A DNA stretch of 64,000 bases, from NCBI GenBank assembly GCA_015233565.1, contig JADFXM010000031.1:23786-87785 (forward strand), written 5' to 3'. A program made the position numbers and the translations under genes. Below are positions 1 through 9,038 of this stretch, in pieces (position 1 is the stretch's first letter; every line of letters begins with the position of its first letter). Origin of the DNA: Candidatus Rifleibacteriota bacterium. GTDB taxonomy: Bacteria > Muiribacteriota > Ozemobacteria > Ozemobacterales > Ozemobacteraceae. The notes below the pieces were generated by a model. It ran no database searches. It saw only the letters and a list, made by a program, of their open reading frames with translations, and was not told the origin of the DNA.

Positions 1-654
1 TGAGAGCATTGCACACTCTTTGCCATGTTTGATTAACTCTTTTTGAGAGCCGAATAAACCCATTACACTATTATAAAAATTGAAAACGAATAACCTTCTT
101 AGATGCGTAAGTCCAATTGTAATCAGGGCCTGAGACAGAACAGTAATGGTTTGCCCTCTGAAGAAATAACTTGAATTCGAAACACGAAGAATCTGGCTTA
201 CCAAGCCAGGATTATCTTTTATCATTTTTTCCAATTCATCATAATTGGCATTTTCGTTGTTTGTATACGAAACCAGTTTGTAGGCGTCATTGCTGAGAAT
301 TGGAACATCGCGAAGTTTAGACAAAAGAAGCCGCACGGTTTCATCACCGGCAAATGACAATTGAGCACTCTTTAAACTTGGAAAGGTGGAAAGGCCGGTT
401 TCGAGGCATCTTGAGGTAATTCCCGAATTAGTTGAGATGACCTTTAATTTACTTCTCGCGGAAACACCTTTAAGATGTTCAAAAAATTCCTCATCTGCAT
501 CAATAAGTTCCACCAGGTTTATGATAAAACTGGTGTGAGTTTTGGAAATGCCTGAAATTGCTCTGAGAATATCATTATCTTTCTTTTGAACTGTTCCTTC
601 AATTTTGATAAAGGGGAAGCCACCATCAAGGGTTTCAACTCTGAAGTTTCCCAT
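1..654 (-). CDS. HDOD-domain signalling protein, 3' end outside the window
   Basis: The reading frame opens with ATG at 654 behind an AAGGGGG ribosome site and stays open for 218 codons to base 1, so the C-terminus is missing. Residues 1 to about 100 look like a STAS-type domain (short beta strands around IKIEGTV and FIINLVELIDA). From about residue 108 the protein shows the HDOD pattern: DVPILSNDAYKL, then DNPGLVSQILRVSNSSYF, then a conserved ALITIGLTHLRRL segment. HDOD proteins are HD-like regulators that usually lack metal-dependent phosphodiesterase residues and act in signal transduction with cyclic-di-GMP or kinase networks. The assignment to HDOD is firm from motif order; the STAS call is weaker. 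The target of signalling cannot be told from here. Confidence 0.85.
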   Translation of the reverse strand, partial: MGNFRVETLDGGFPFIKIEGTVQKKDNDILRAISGISKTHTSFIINLVELIDADEEFFEHLKGVSARSKLKVISTNSGITSRCLETGLSTFPSLKSAQLSFAGDETVRLLLSKLRDVPILSNDAYKLVSYTNNENANYDELEKMIKDNPGLVSQILRVSNSSYFFRGQTITVLSQALITIGLTHLRRLFVFNFYNSVMGLFGSQKELIKHGKECAMLS

Positions 655-943
655 TTATTCCCCCTTCATAATGATTAACTGATGAGCACAATTTTTTTTC
701 CTATCCATTGATTTATCGGAAGGAATTGAAAAAAGATTCAATACTTAGATAAAAATAAAGTCACAATAACTATTGCAGAATTTTTTTATTTGGCTTAGAG
801 TTCTAAACCCAAGTTGCATCAAAAAAAGTATTTTTTTATTTTTGAAATGCTTACTTGAAATTATATCCGTAGCGTTTAAAATTTTGTTTTTAAGCGAAAG
901 TAGTAAAAATCCATTTTTCTGAAATTCTTTTTTGGAGGATAGT

Positions 944-1654
944 ATGTTTCCCCTGTCTGACTTTTTTAAATTTGTTGAAAGTTTTTCTTACCCAGAACTG
1001 TTTGAAAAGAAGCTTAAAGGTTTTGATGACTTGGAAAACATCTGGGATGTCTTGAGAAGAATTCAAAAAGGTTTTGTAGCGCAGGCGGTAAAACCCCAAA
1101 TTCTTGGAGAGATTGAACCAGGTGCAGTATTGAAAGGGGCTGACATTTTTATCGGGAAGAACTCAAAGATTCAGACTGGAGCCATGATAATAGGTCCTGC
1201 TATTATTGGTTCAAATGTTGAAGTCAGACATGGCGCATACATTCGGGGGCACGTGATACTCGGAGATGGTTCTGTGGTTGGACATGCTTCTGAAGTTATC
1301 CGTTCAGTGTTTTTGCCGGGAGCAAAAGCTCCACATTTTAATTACGTCGGGGATTCAATCCTTGGCGGTAAAGTCAATCTTGGAGCAGGAACGAAACTTT
1401 CAAACTTAAAGAATGACGTCAGTGAAGTTGTGATCAAATACGGCAAAGAAGAAGTTGAGACGCACCTGAAAAAATTTGGGGCCATTCTTGGCGATGAATG
1501 TATGCTTGGCTGTAATTCAGTAACAAACCCTGGGACCATGATGGGTCGAAAATGCAGGGTTTATCCTAATTGCACGGTAGGAGGGGTATATCCAAAAAAC
1601 TCTATTGCTAAATTGCGCCAAACGATAGAGATTGGAAAAATCGCCGAAGATTAG
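944..1654 (+). CDS. Left-handed beta-helix (hexapeptide) transferase, GlmU C-terminal-like
   Basis: A 236-residue protein. I start it at ATG 944 because GGAGG at 934-938 sits five bases upstream; an in-frame TTG at 932 overlaps that site and is unlikely. Residues 55 to 215 carry spaced hexapeptide turns typical of a left-handed parallel beta helix (IGKNSKIQTGAMIIGPAIIG, later ILGGKVNLGAGTKLSN, and CMLGCNSVTNPGTMMGRKC). The NYVGDSILG and NLGAGTKLSN signature resembles the acetyltransferase half of GlmU and related sugar-nucleotide enzymes. There is no nucleotidyltransferase domain, so it is an acyltransferase-like stand-alone helix domain; the substrate is unknown. It converges with the YgfK-like gene and the two share an intergenic hairpin. 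Confidence 0.75.
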   Translation: MFPLSDFFKFVESFSYPELFEKKLKGFDDLENIWDVLRRIQKGFVAQAVKPQILGEIEPGAVLKGADIFIGKNSKIQTGAMIIGPAIIGSNVEVRHGAYIRGHVILGDGSVVGHASEVIRSVFLPGAKAPHFNYVGDSILGGKVNLGAGTKLSNLKNDVSEVVIKYGKEEVETHLKKFGAILGDECMLGCNSVTNPGTMMGRKCRVYPNCTVGGVYPKNSIAKLRQTIEIGKIAED

Positions 1655-1667
1655 TTGCGGGGAAAAC

Positions 1668-1709
1668 CCTTAGGGTGGATTATGTGTAATTCCGTAATCA
1701 ACCCTAAGG
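1668..1709. terminator. Hairpin between convergent genes
   Basis: CCTTAGGGTGGATTA (1668-1682) pairs with TAATCAACCCTAAGG (1695-1709), 15 base pairs with a single mismatch. On the minus strand the stem is followed by TTTT, so it most likely ends the YgfK-like transcript; on the plus strand there is no T run. Confidence 0.55.
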
Positions 1710-1738
1710 CGTGTTCATGGACTTCACTTGCTTGGATA

Positions 1739-4700
1739 TCACTCGACAAATTGCGCCCCTGACAAGTATTTCAGTAGGAAAGCCATTTTAACGGCTAAGA
1801 GTGAGTCGAATTCCTTTATCTCATTGCTCTTTTTTTCATTGTTTTTGAAAGTAATTTTTGAAAGCTGGAAGGTATTTTTGTCCAGTAGTGCATTCACGCT
1901 ACCGTTAGAAAACTCCAAAGCCCCATTTTTCTGGGAGATTGAGCATAGTTGCCCATTCACTTTCTGAAAGAGGACTCCGTTTGCAATTCGGTACCCATCT
2001 TTTTCATGTGAGAAACTTTTTTCAGTAAGATAAAATTTCGGTTTCTCCTTATATGGGGATCCGGAGGTCGGACAAAATGTTTCGCAATTCCCGCACTCGT
2101 TGCAGAAGTCTCCAATGTTGATGATCTGGTACTGTTGAGAAATTCTGAATGTTCCGGATTTTTCTATTTTTGTTCCATTCTGAGATTCCGTTGCTTTATA
2201 AGTTTCATAATCACCAGGCTCGATTTCGTAGTAAACGTTTGCACGGTTAGGGCAAACTGTTGTACAAATGTTGCATACTTCATCGCAAAATAAGCATCTT
2301 TCAGACTCTTTTTTTGCCTCATTTTCAGTCAAAGTACTGGTAACTAGATTGAAGTGTTTAACCATTGGGTCAAAATTTTCCCGAATTTTTACCGGAAGAA
2401 TTCTTTTCGCTCTTTTTTCAATGTACTCTTTAAAAGTGAACTTTTTTTTCTGGACATTTTTGTTAGAGATATTTTCAGAGGCTTTCATAATGTTTTTGGA
2501 AGCTGCTTTTCCATCGCTTATTGCTTTAATTACTGTGGATGGTCCTCGAAGGAGATCGCCGCCGATGAAAACTCCTTTTAACCTTGTTTCCTGGGTAATG
2601 GGATCTGCATTTAACTCATCGGGAGCCATGAAGTCCACGATTGACTCCTGGCCTATTGCGGAAATAAAAAAATCTGCTTCCAACTCGAATTCGGAACCTG
2701 GGACTTTTTCTGGTTTCCCCCTTCCGCTGGAGTCTTTTCCGGAAAGTTTCATATGGTAACAGGTTAGAATTGCTCGGTTTCCTTCACTGGAAAGTTTAGC
2801 GGGTGCAGATAATTCGAGAATCTTGATCCCTTCTTTTTCAAGGGCTTCAATTTCTTCGTGATCGGCGGGCATTTCTTTTTTTGTTCGTCTATACAATACT
2901 TGAACTTCCCCGTCTTTTTCCACTAGTCTTTTGGCGCATCTCGCTGCGTCCATGGCGGAGTTACCCCCTCCTACCACTATTACTCTTTTCCCAAGATTGG
3001 GTTTCTCACCACCCCGAACCTTGGAAAGGAAAGTTAAAAAATCTGAACATTTAGAATGTTCTTCGCCGGGAATGCCCATTTTCTTTGCTTTTTGAGCTCC
3101 AACACCTATGAAAACGAAATCATATTTCTTTCGAATTTCCCCAAACTCACTTTTTCCAATTTTTTGATTATATTTAATCTCAACTCCAAGCTGTTTGATT
3201 AATTCTATATCCCTTTTTATGGCTTCAATTGGGATCCTAAAACTGGGAATAACATCTGAAACCATTCCTCCTGCCATTGACCTGGTCTCAAATACTGTAA
3301 CTGAAAAGCTTTCCAGAGCCAAAAAATAAGCGCAGGATAAACCCGATGGGCCTGCCCCAATTACCGCAATTTTTTTTCCATTCAAAGCTGCGGGTTTGGA
3401 AATAACTGTTTGCTTCTCAGTTTCCGCGAGAAATCGCTTAACTTCCCTAATATGTATTGGAACGTCGTAGTTCTGTCTTGTACATTTTCCCTGACAAGTG
3501 TGGTCACATACCATTCCGCAAATGTTTGGAAGCGGGTTTGTCCGTCTGATTACTTCCAAGGCATCAGAGTATTTTCCTTCTGCAGTTAAATATAGATACT
3601 GGGGAATTTCTTGATTTACCGGACAAGTTCCTTCACATGGGGCTTTGATGCAATCAAAAGCCTCCAGTTTCCTTAAAGTTTTGATATTTTCACCCTTTTT
3701 AAAGTCTCTCTGGTAAAAATCCTTTTTGAGAACTTCATCTGCGTAAACGTTTAAATTGTGGAGAGAAGCCTCTTTAGCAGTTCCGAACCCCTTTCCTGCT
3801 CTGGAAAGGATAAATGAATCAATGTTTGATGCCTTGCAGGCTGTGAATTCCTTTTGTATTTCAGACAAATACTGGTTGAACCTCATGTATCCACCGGGTT
3901 TAAGAATATCAGAACAGACTGTTAAAGGCTTCATTCCAGTCGAAAGGACATCATTCACATTGAAACAATCAACTCCGGCACAGAAAGAGGTGTCCAGTTC
4001 ACCGACAAAATCATTTTGAATGTTTCTTGCAACTTGAATACTGATAGCATGAAGTGCTCGACCGCTCATATACATCATTTTTTCATTTGGTAGGAAAACA
4101 TTTTTATGATTTACTGATTCAAGAGTATTTGTAAGCTTCAGAGAAAAATGCACGCCGGTTTTTTGTGCGGATTCCCTCAGGTTCCTGATCAAATTGAGCG
4201 CATCCGGATACTTAAGGTCATGTCCAAATGCTTCATCCGGAACGAAGGTTGAAAAGCCCAGTTGGTCATTAAGGATTTGCCGGAGGCGAGTTGCTCCAAG
4301 CAGCGTGGGATTAAGCTTTATTGTTGTGTGAAGCTTCTTTTCTTCGATCAGGTATTTTCCTATTTTTTCGATCTCGTAAGGAGGGCACCCATGCATTGTC
4401 GAAAGGGTAATATTGTCTGAAATTCTGTTGGGGATGGAAAGTTGTTTGATCCTGGGATAAATCTTTGCCAAGGATTCCACTCTTTCATCTTTTTCATCTT
4501 TGCAGTTGGCCATTTTTGCAAAAAAGCGTTGTACATTCTCTTTTAAAATACCTTCCATGTTGTAGCCAACACTCATATTGAAAATGCATCCCAAGCCATT
4601 TTGGGTCTCATGCCCCAACATGTCTTTGAGCGCATGAATAATTATCCACGCATTCAGGTATTCAGTGAATGAATCGTTCAACCTGAGTTCCTGTGACCAT

Positions 4701-5029
4701 TCACAGTTATACCCTTCGTCCTGCATATCTATACAAGGTTTTGAAACGTTCAGTTCATCCAGGGTTTGTACTGTTTTCAATTCGATATATCTTGCTCCAC
4801 AAAGCCAAGCTGCAATGATGTTTTGGGCCATCTGCGTATGAGGACCGGCAGCGACTCCCAAAGGAGTTTCCAATTTAATTCCGTATCTGTCCACTTTAAA
4901 TGGATGATTGTTAAGCGGTTTGAAAAACATTTCCGCGGGGATACCAAATATTTCATTTCTTCTTGCAAATTCACTTTTTATCCATGAAAATAATTCAGCA
5001 ATCGAAATTATTGAGAAATCTTTGGACAT
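1739..5029 (-). CDS. ygfK: YgfK-type oxidoreductase (putative selenate reductase subunit family)
   Basis: A 1096-residue protein, close to the length of YgfK (about 1030). The start at ATG 5029 is preferred over 5101 because GGAGAAGGA lies directly before it. Domains in order: a dihydroorotate dehydrogenase-like barrel (about 15-430, with GVAAGPHTQMAQN); a GltD-like N-terminal cysteine cluster (about 455-530); an FAD Rossmann fold with GAGPSGLSCA near 557; an NADPH site with GGGNSAMDAAR near 688; and two C-terminal iron-sulfur motifs, CLFCDEVCNICTTVC near 913 and CNECGNCETFC near 978. The family transfers electrons from NAD(P)H and in E. coli is linked to molybdenum hydroxylases and selenate reduction. 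No molybdenum enzyme is encoded nearby, so its partner here is unknown. The family call is strong; the selenate role is not shown. Confidence 0.88.
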   Translation of the reverse strand: MSKDFSIISIAELFSWIKSEFARRNEIFGIPAEMFFKPLNNHPFKVDRYGIKLETPLGVAAGPHTQMAQNIIAAWLCGARYIELKTVQTLDELNVSKPCIDMQDEGYNCEWSQELRLNDSFTEYLNAWIIIHALKDMLGHETQNGLGCIFNMSVGYNMEGILKENVQRFFAKMANCKDEKDERVESLAKIYPRIKQLSIPNRISDNITLSTMHGCPPYEIEKIGKYLIEEKKLHTTIKLNPTLLGATRLRQILNDQLGFSTFVPDEAFGHDLKYPDALNLIRNLRESAQKTGVHFSLKLTNTLESVNHKNVFLPNEKMMYMSGRALHAISIQVARNIQNDFVGELDTSFCAGVDCFNVNDVLSTGMKPLTVCSDILKPGGYMRFNQYLSEIQKEFTACKASNIDSFILSRAGKGFGTAKEASLHNLNVYADEVLKKDFYQRDFKKGENIKTLRKLEAFDCIKAPCEGTCPVNQEIPQYLYLTAEGKYSDALEVIRRTNPLPNICGMVCDHTCQGKCTRQNYDVPIHIREVKRFLAETEKQTVISKPAALNGKKIAVIGAGPSGLSCAYFLALESFSVTVFETRSMAGGMVSDVIPSFRIPIEAIKRDIELIKQLGVEIKYNQKIGKSEFGEIRKKYDFVFIGVGAQKAKKMGIPGEEHSKCSDFLTFLSKVRGGEKPNLGKRVIVVGGGNSAMDAARCAKRLVEKDGEVQVLYRRTKKEMPADHEEIEALEKEGIKILELSAPAKLSSEGNRAILTCYHMKLSGKDSSGRGKPEKVPGSEFELEADFFISAIGQESIVDFMAPDELNADPITQETRLKGVFIGGDLLRGPSTVIKAISDGKAASKNIMKASENISNKNVQKKKFTFKEYIEKRAKRILPVKIRENFDPMVKHFNLVTSTLTENEAKKESERCLFCDEVCNICTTVCPNRANVYYEIEPGDYETYKATESQNGTKIEKSGTFRISQQYQIINIGDFCNECGNCETFCPTSGSPYKEKPKFYLTEKSFSHEKDGYRIANGVLFQKVNGQLCSISQKNGALEFSNGSVNALLDKNTFQLSKITFKNNEKKSNEIKEFDSLLAVKMAFLLKYLSGAQFVE

Positions 5030-5090
5030 TCCTTCTTCTCCTTGATTTTTTTTCTTGTTGTGAAAAGAAAATTGTGAACGAGAGACTCGG

Positions 5091-6116
5091 TTATTTAACA
5101 ATTTCCCCTTTGGTTTGAATGGTTTCAGGTTGGTTATTCTCTTTTGAGGGCTCTAATTTCGTTTCTTTTGGAGTTGTTTTCTTTGCCGAAACCGTTTTTT
5201 TGGATTCCTTCTTTTTTGAAAGCAAGTCGCTCGGGGCAATTTTTGATTCCGAATCAATTGAAGTGCCTGAAGGCGAAACACCGATTTTCTCTGTTTTTGC
5301 CCCAGTCTCTGATGAAGCAGATTTTGGTAAAAAAGATTCCGATGCGTTCGAACTTCCTGAAGCGTTCATGATTTCTGAGGTATTTATTGTTCCCGAGGCG
5401 TTCAGGGTTTCTGAGGCATTTATAGTTCCGGAAGCGTTCATGCTATCTGAAGCGTTCATTGCCCCGGAAGCGTTGGTGCCTTCCAAGGGTTGCTCATCCA
5501 CTACATCGAGGGCGCGAATTTTTTCAGTTCTGAAATACTTTAAATTCTTGTTTTCTCCGGAGGGTATCCAGGTGCCGGTAATTTGGACCGGACCATCGAG
5601 GAGCTCGGGCTGCTTGAGCGCTGTTAAAAGGGCAATATTTGAGGAGAGGGGAAATCGATTTCCGTCTTTTGTTTCAACAGCCCATCTTCGAAAACTAACA
5701 CCCCGACGAGTTAACGGATTTTCTTCGGGGATGATCATACCCTCGAGGGTTACGCTCTTGCTTGCGTTTTTTTCATCAGCTTTATTCTCTGCCAACTCAG
5801 AGCCAAAAATTAATTTGGTTTCGAGGGATTTCCAATAGTTTTTCGACTCACTGGAAATGGGGGTGGCACTTGCAACTGATGTACTGGCCAGTTCATCTAT
5901 TCTAACCGCTTCAGAGGCCAATTTTAAAACCTCCTGGGTAATTGCTTTTTTTATTTTTGGAGATGAAATTCCCTTTAAATGCGACGCAATTTGATCATCC
6001 AGCACAGGAGGAATGAAAATTTCATTTTGCGTCTTTTCTGGGGAAAGTGGTGTTTCTTCAGCAAAAACAAAAAATGGGTAAAAACAAAAAAGCAGAATTA
6101 ATAGTAAACGTTTCAT
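5091..6116 (-). CDS. Secreted protein with hexapeptide NAS repeats
   Basis: A 341-residue protein with a clear signal peptide (MKRLLLILLFCFYPFFVFA). Residues about 100-205 are a conserved-looking globular part (TLEGMIIPEENPLTRRG and PVQITGTWIPSGENKN) that could be a small OB- or SH3-like fold. It then carries eight copies of a six-residue unit beginning NAS (about residues 215-262), and ends in a serine- and lysine-rich tail. I do not recognise the family. It lies 61 bases upstream of the YgfK-like gene on the same strand and may be cotranscribed. The repeat unit is in frame and 18 bases long, so copy number could change without frameshift. Confidence 0.7.
   Translation of the reverse strand: MKRLLLILLFCFYPFFVFAEETPLSPEKTQNEIFIPPVLDDQIASHLKGISSPKIKKAITQEVLKLASEAVRIDELASTSVASATPISSESKNYWKSLETKLIFGSELAENKADEKNASKSVTLEGMIIPEENPLTRRGVSFRRWAVETKDGNRFPLSSNIALLTALKQPELLDGPVQITGTWIPSGENKNLKYFRTEKIRALDVVDEQPLEGTNASGAMNASDSMNASGTINASETLNASGTINTSEIMNASGSSNASESFLPKSASSETGAKTEKIGVSPSGTSIDSESKIAPSDLLSKKKESKKTVSAKKTTPKETKLEPSKENNQPETIQTKGEIVK
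5331..5474 (-). repeat. Eight tandem 18-bp units encoding NASxxx
   Basis: Exactly 144 bases, eight units of 18, encode NASGAM, NASDSM, NASGTI, NASETL, NASGTI, NTSEIM, NASGSS, NASESF. The first base pairs of each unit (AACGC-TTC/TCA) are best conserved. Each unit matches the N-x-S pattern seen in glycosylation sequons, although use as such is not shown. Confidence 0.85.
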
Positions 6117-6172
6117 CTAAATTTGCATTATCTTTCAAGTTTTTCTAATGATAAAACGAAGAGGGATTCTTT

Positions 6173-6616
6173 TCAATGTTGAATTATAATCAAGCGATTA
6201 TTTTGTTTGTCGGGAATAATAGACGTGTTTTTGTCGGATTTTAATTTCTCTAATGTCTTGGAAACATTTTCTGAATCAGAATTTTGGAGGGAAATAAAAT
6301 TGATTTTCAATTCTCCTGAATCTGAATTTTCCGGCAAAATTGCTTTGATATTTCCATGCTCTTCTAAATATAAACCGTTGGTTTTGGCAATTAATTGAAT
6401 CAATTCCAGTGGGTCGATTTGTTTAAATCGGCAAGTAATTGTTCCTTTTATTTTGGGAGATATTATGAGATTGATTTTGGCTTTTTCCGCCAACATTATT
6501 AAAGTTTCTTTCAAATCAGCATCTCTGAGTTCCAATGAAATTAAGGTGGAATTATCCGAGGAAAACGCTGGATTTAACAAAAACCAAAGCATTATTAAAA
6601 AAAAGAGCTTTCGCAT
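6173..6616 (-). CDS. Short secretin N-domain (STN/N0-N1) protein
   Basis: 147 residues from ATG 6616, which has GGAG seven bases upstream; the longer frame to 6640 lacks a site. A signal peptide (MRKLFFLIMLWFLLNPAFS) is followed by ISLELRDADLKETLIMLAEKAKINLIIS, the secretin/TonB short N-terminal domain, and then by FISLQNSDSENVSKTLEKL, a secretin N1-like half domain ending in NRLIIIQ. These domains normally sit at the front of PilQ or GspD secretins; here the membrane-barrel part is absent and the gene stops after 147 codons. It may be a periplasmic accessory or a truncated gene. It reads in the same direction as the hexapeptide-repeat gene, 56 bases upstream of it. Confidence 0.75.
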   Translation of the reverse strand: MRKLFFLIMLWFLLNPAFSSDNSTLISLELRDADLKETLIMLAEKAKINLIISPKIKGTITCRFKQIDPLELIQLIAKTNGLYLEEHGNIKAILPENSDSGELKINFISLQNSDSENVSKTLEKLKSDKNTSIIPDKQNNRLIIIQH

Positions 6617-6923
6617 CTCATTTCTCCAAGAAATTGGCATGAAAGACTGAAGATCAAAAAAATTCCATTATGCAAAAGGAGGGACGAGAGGAGCTTTACA
6701 AAGATGTACGAAACTCAAAAAAAGAATTTTCAGAGGAAGATTTTTCAGAATTTTTTTCAGTTTTTCTGTTAAAACAAAAAGTACATTCTCAATAGTTTTA
6801 TAAAGAATGCCATTACTTTGTATCCATACTAGGTTTGCTGAATTAATCTAAAACTTAACATAATAATGGAAGTCCATCAAGTAACATTTTTTATAACTTT
6901 TCTTAAAAAAAAATATGATTTGC

Positions 6924-6952
6924 TTGACAGCGGATAATTCTTGGAGTAGATT
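6924..6952 (+). promoter_or_regulatory. Sigma-70-type promoter for the lysine-rich secreted protein
   Basis: TTGACA at 6924-6929, a 17-base spacer and TAGATT at 6947-6952 place a start near 6959, giving a leader of about 50 bases before the ATG at 7010. Confidence 0.75.
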
Positions 6953-7009
6953 ACGTGGCTTGAATGGCATAGATAATTTGCCATAAAAAATGTACGACGG
7001 AGGTCGAAA

Positions 7010-7672
7010 ATGAAAAGGTTTATTCCAGTATTGTTGGCGGCCGCTTTGTTGCTCCCAGCCACCAGTGAAGCAAAAGGCAAGAAAGCAAGTAAAAAAGCTG
7101 GTAAGGCAACCACCAGCCAGGTTCTGGGCAAGGAAGTAATTTACGTTAGCCCTGATTTGAAATCAGCCAGCCTCGTAAAAGACGATGTTAATTCTTTGAA
7201 GCATTCAATTGTTTATTATTGCCCCTTAGAGAACACTTACCAAGCTACTCCTGGTGTTGACGCCAATGGTCATTCTTTGGTTCCAGCATTCAAGCATGGT
7301 GATGTATGGTATCCTTTGAGTTATGATGCAAACGGCAAAATCGTTGTCAGCGGCAACCCTCCCGCCGCCCCATCTCCAACTGATGTTCCAACTATGGCTC
7401 CAGCTCCTACTCCTTCCGATGCCGTAATGGGCGCTACCCAAAAACCCGCCAAAAAGCACAAAGGCAAAAAGGGTGGAAAAAAAGGTGGAAAGAAGGGTAA
7501 AGGCGTTAAGAAAGTTACCGAAGCTTCCGATACCGCTGCTCCAGAAGCCGCTAAAGAAGAAGTTAAAGAAGCTGCCAAAGAACCAGTAAAAGAAGAAGTT
7601 AAAGAAGCTGCCAAAGAACCAGTAAAAGAAGCAGCCAAAGAAGCAGCCAAAGAACCAGCCAAAAAGAAATAG
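7010..7672 (+). CDS. Secreted lysine-rich protein with histone H1-like tail
   Basis: A 220-residue protein with ACGGAGG eight to ten bases before the ATG. A signal peptide (about 1-21, LLAAALLLPATSEA) is followed by a short globular part (about 40-110, VIYVSPDLKSASLVKDD and AFKHGDVWYPLSY), a proline-rich linker, a glycine-lysine stretch (HKGKKGGKKGGKKGKG) and a tail of repeated KEAAKEPVKEEV units. The gene stands alone with a strong promoter and a strong terminator, and its codons are more GC-ended than those of its neighbours, which suggests high expression. Such basic exported proteins may bind nucleic acid, acidic polymer or the cell wall, but I do not know the family. Confidence 0.8.
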   Translation: MKRFIPVLLAAALLLPATSEAKGKKASKKAGKATTSQVLGKEVIYVSPDLKSASLVKDDVNSLKHSIVYYCPLENTYQATPGVDANGHSLVPAFKHGDVWYPLSYDANGKIVVSGNPPAAPSPTDVPTMAPAPTPSDAVMGATQKPAKKHKGKKGGKKGGKKGKGVKKVTEASDTAAPEAAKEEVKEAAKEPVKEEVKEAAKEPVKEAAKEAAKEPAKKK

Positions 7673-7702
7673 TTGAATAAACTATAATATTTGGTTTAGC
7701 AA

Positions 7703-7729
7703 GCGGCCCCTTAGTGGGCCGTTTTTTTA
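7703..7729 (+). terminator. Intrinsic terminator
   Basis: CGGCCC (7704-7709) pairs with GGGCCG (7716-7721) around a six-base loop, followed by seven T. It closes the single-gene unit above and overlaps the -35 box of the next promoter. Confidence 0.9.
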
Positions 7730-7758
7730 TTGACAATCTGTTAAACGAATTCTAGAAT
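7730..7758 (+). promoter_or_regulatory. Sigma-70-type promoter for the DUF1015 gene
   Basis: TTGACA at 7730-7735, a 17-base spacer, and TAGAAT at 7753-7758; the expected start is about 7765, 30 bases before the ATG. Confidence 0.8.
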
Positions 7759-7796
7759 ATTTTCAATTAGATACTCATTTCTCAAGGAGAAGGAAA

Positions 7797-9038
7797 ATGG
7801 CTACCATTAGACCTTTTAAAGGAATCAGGGCGCCAAAAGAGACCGCCCCTAATTTAGCTGCGTTACCATACGATGTAATAAATTCCGAAGAAGCCAGAAA
7901 GTTGACCAAAGGGAATCCACAATCTTTTTTACATGTTACTAAGCCGGAAGTGGATCTCGATCCAGGGATTGACCTTTATGACTCGCGAGTGTATGCAAAA
8001 GCCAAGGAAAACTTTCAGCAATTCAAAAAAAATGGTTGGCTCATTCAGGATTCAGATCCCCATTTATATGTTTATAAACAAGTCATGGATGGTCGCGAGC
8101 AAATTGGCCTTATGTGTTGTTGTACAGCTGAAGAGTATTGGAAGGATACCATCAAAAAACATGAATTGACCCGTGCTGACAAGGAAGAAGACAGACTTAA
8201 ACATGTTGATGTTATTAATGCCAATGCCGGGCCGGTTTTTTTGACTTATAGAGCAAAACCTGCAATAAATAAGCTTGTTGAAGAAGTGGTTCGTGAAACT
8301 CCGGAATATGATTTTGTGGCTCCTGATAACATCCGACACGTTCTTTGGGTAATAAAAGATAAAGGAAAAACGGAAAAAATCATTTCTGAGTTTTCCGCTG
8401 TCCCGGTTTTATATGTGGCGGATGGCCATCATCGCTCTGCGGCAGCTTCAAGAATTGCCAAAGTTCGCAAGGAGAAAAATCCCGATCATACTGGAAAAGA
8501 AGAATACAACTTCTTCCTGGCGGTTTTATTTCCCCATAATCATTTATACATCATGGATTACAATCGTACAGTGAAAGATTTAAATGGAAACAGCCCGGAG
8601 GAGTTCTTAAAAAAGCTGGAAAAGTCCTTTACCATTGAGAAGACCAATCAGAAAAAACCTGTCCAAGTCAGAACTTTTGGAATGTATCTCAAGGGGCAAT
8701 GGTACAAACTTACAGCTAAATCAGATTCCTTTGATCCAGCAGACCCTGTTGAATCATTGGATGTTTCAATACTGCAGAACAATCTGCTTTCCCCCATCCT
8801 GGGAATCCAGGATCCCAGAAAAGACAAAAGAATTGATTTTATTGGTGGAATCCGGGGAATGCAGGAATTGGAAAAAGTAGTTGATAGTGGAAAATTTGCA
8901 GTTTCTTTTTCCATGTTTCCAACCTCGATTGAGCAATTAATGGCAATTGCTGACAACGGGAAGATCATGCCACCAAAATCTACATGGTTCGAACCCAAAT
9001 TGCGCTCAGGTGTTGTTATCCATTCGCTCGAAGATTAA
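7797..9038 (+). CDS. DUF1015 family protein
   Basis: A 413-residue protein, the usual length for DUF1015. The start follows AAGGAGAAGGAA. The opening IRPFKGIRAPKETAPNLAALPYDVI and the motif ADGHHRSAAA near residue 208-217 are family hallmarks; the DGHHR box resembles the nucleotide-binding motif of ParB/Srx-fold kinases such as the archaeal free-serine kinase. Bacterial members are often beside phosphoserine or 3-phosphoglycerate genes, but not here. The exact reaction is unknown to me. It has its own promoter and is followed 270 bases later by the GlgM-like gene. Confidence 0.88.
   Translation: MATIRPFKGIRAPKETAPNLAALPYDVINSEEARKLTKGNPQSFLHVTKPEVDLDPGIDLYDSRVYAKAKENFQQFKKNGWLIQDSDPHLYVYKQVMDGREQIGLMCCCTAEEYWKDTIKKHELTRADKEEDRLKHVDVINANAGPVFLTYRAKPAINKLVEEVVRETPEYDFVAPDNIRHVLWVIKDKGKTEKIISEFSAVPVLYVADGHHRSAAASRIAKVRKEKNPDHTGKEEYNFFLAVLFPHNHLYIMDYNRTVKDLNGNSPEEFLKKLEKSFTIEKTNQKKPVQVRTFGMYLKGQWYKLTAKSDSFDPADPVESLDVSILQNNLLSPILGIQDPRKDKRIDFIGGIRGMQELEKVVDSGKFAVSFSMFPTSIEQLMAIADNGKIMPPKSTWFEPKLRSGVVIHSLED

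Noticed and set aside
5119..5838. Open frame of 239 codons on the plus strand
   Set aside because: It lies antisense to the signal-peptide-bearing secreted protein and its periodic EAF/PEA pattern is the complement of the NAS repeat.
7321..7662. Open minus-strand frames across the lysine-rich gene
   Set aside because: They are low-complexity Ala/Ser-rich complements of the KEAAKEP repeat; the plus-strand gene has promoter, ribosome site, signal peptide and terminator.
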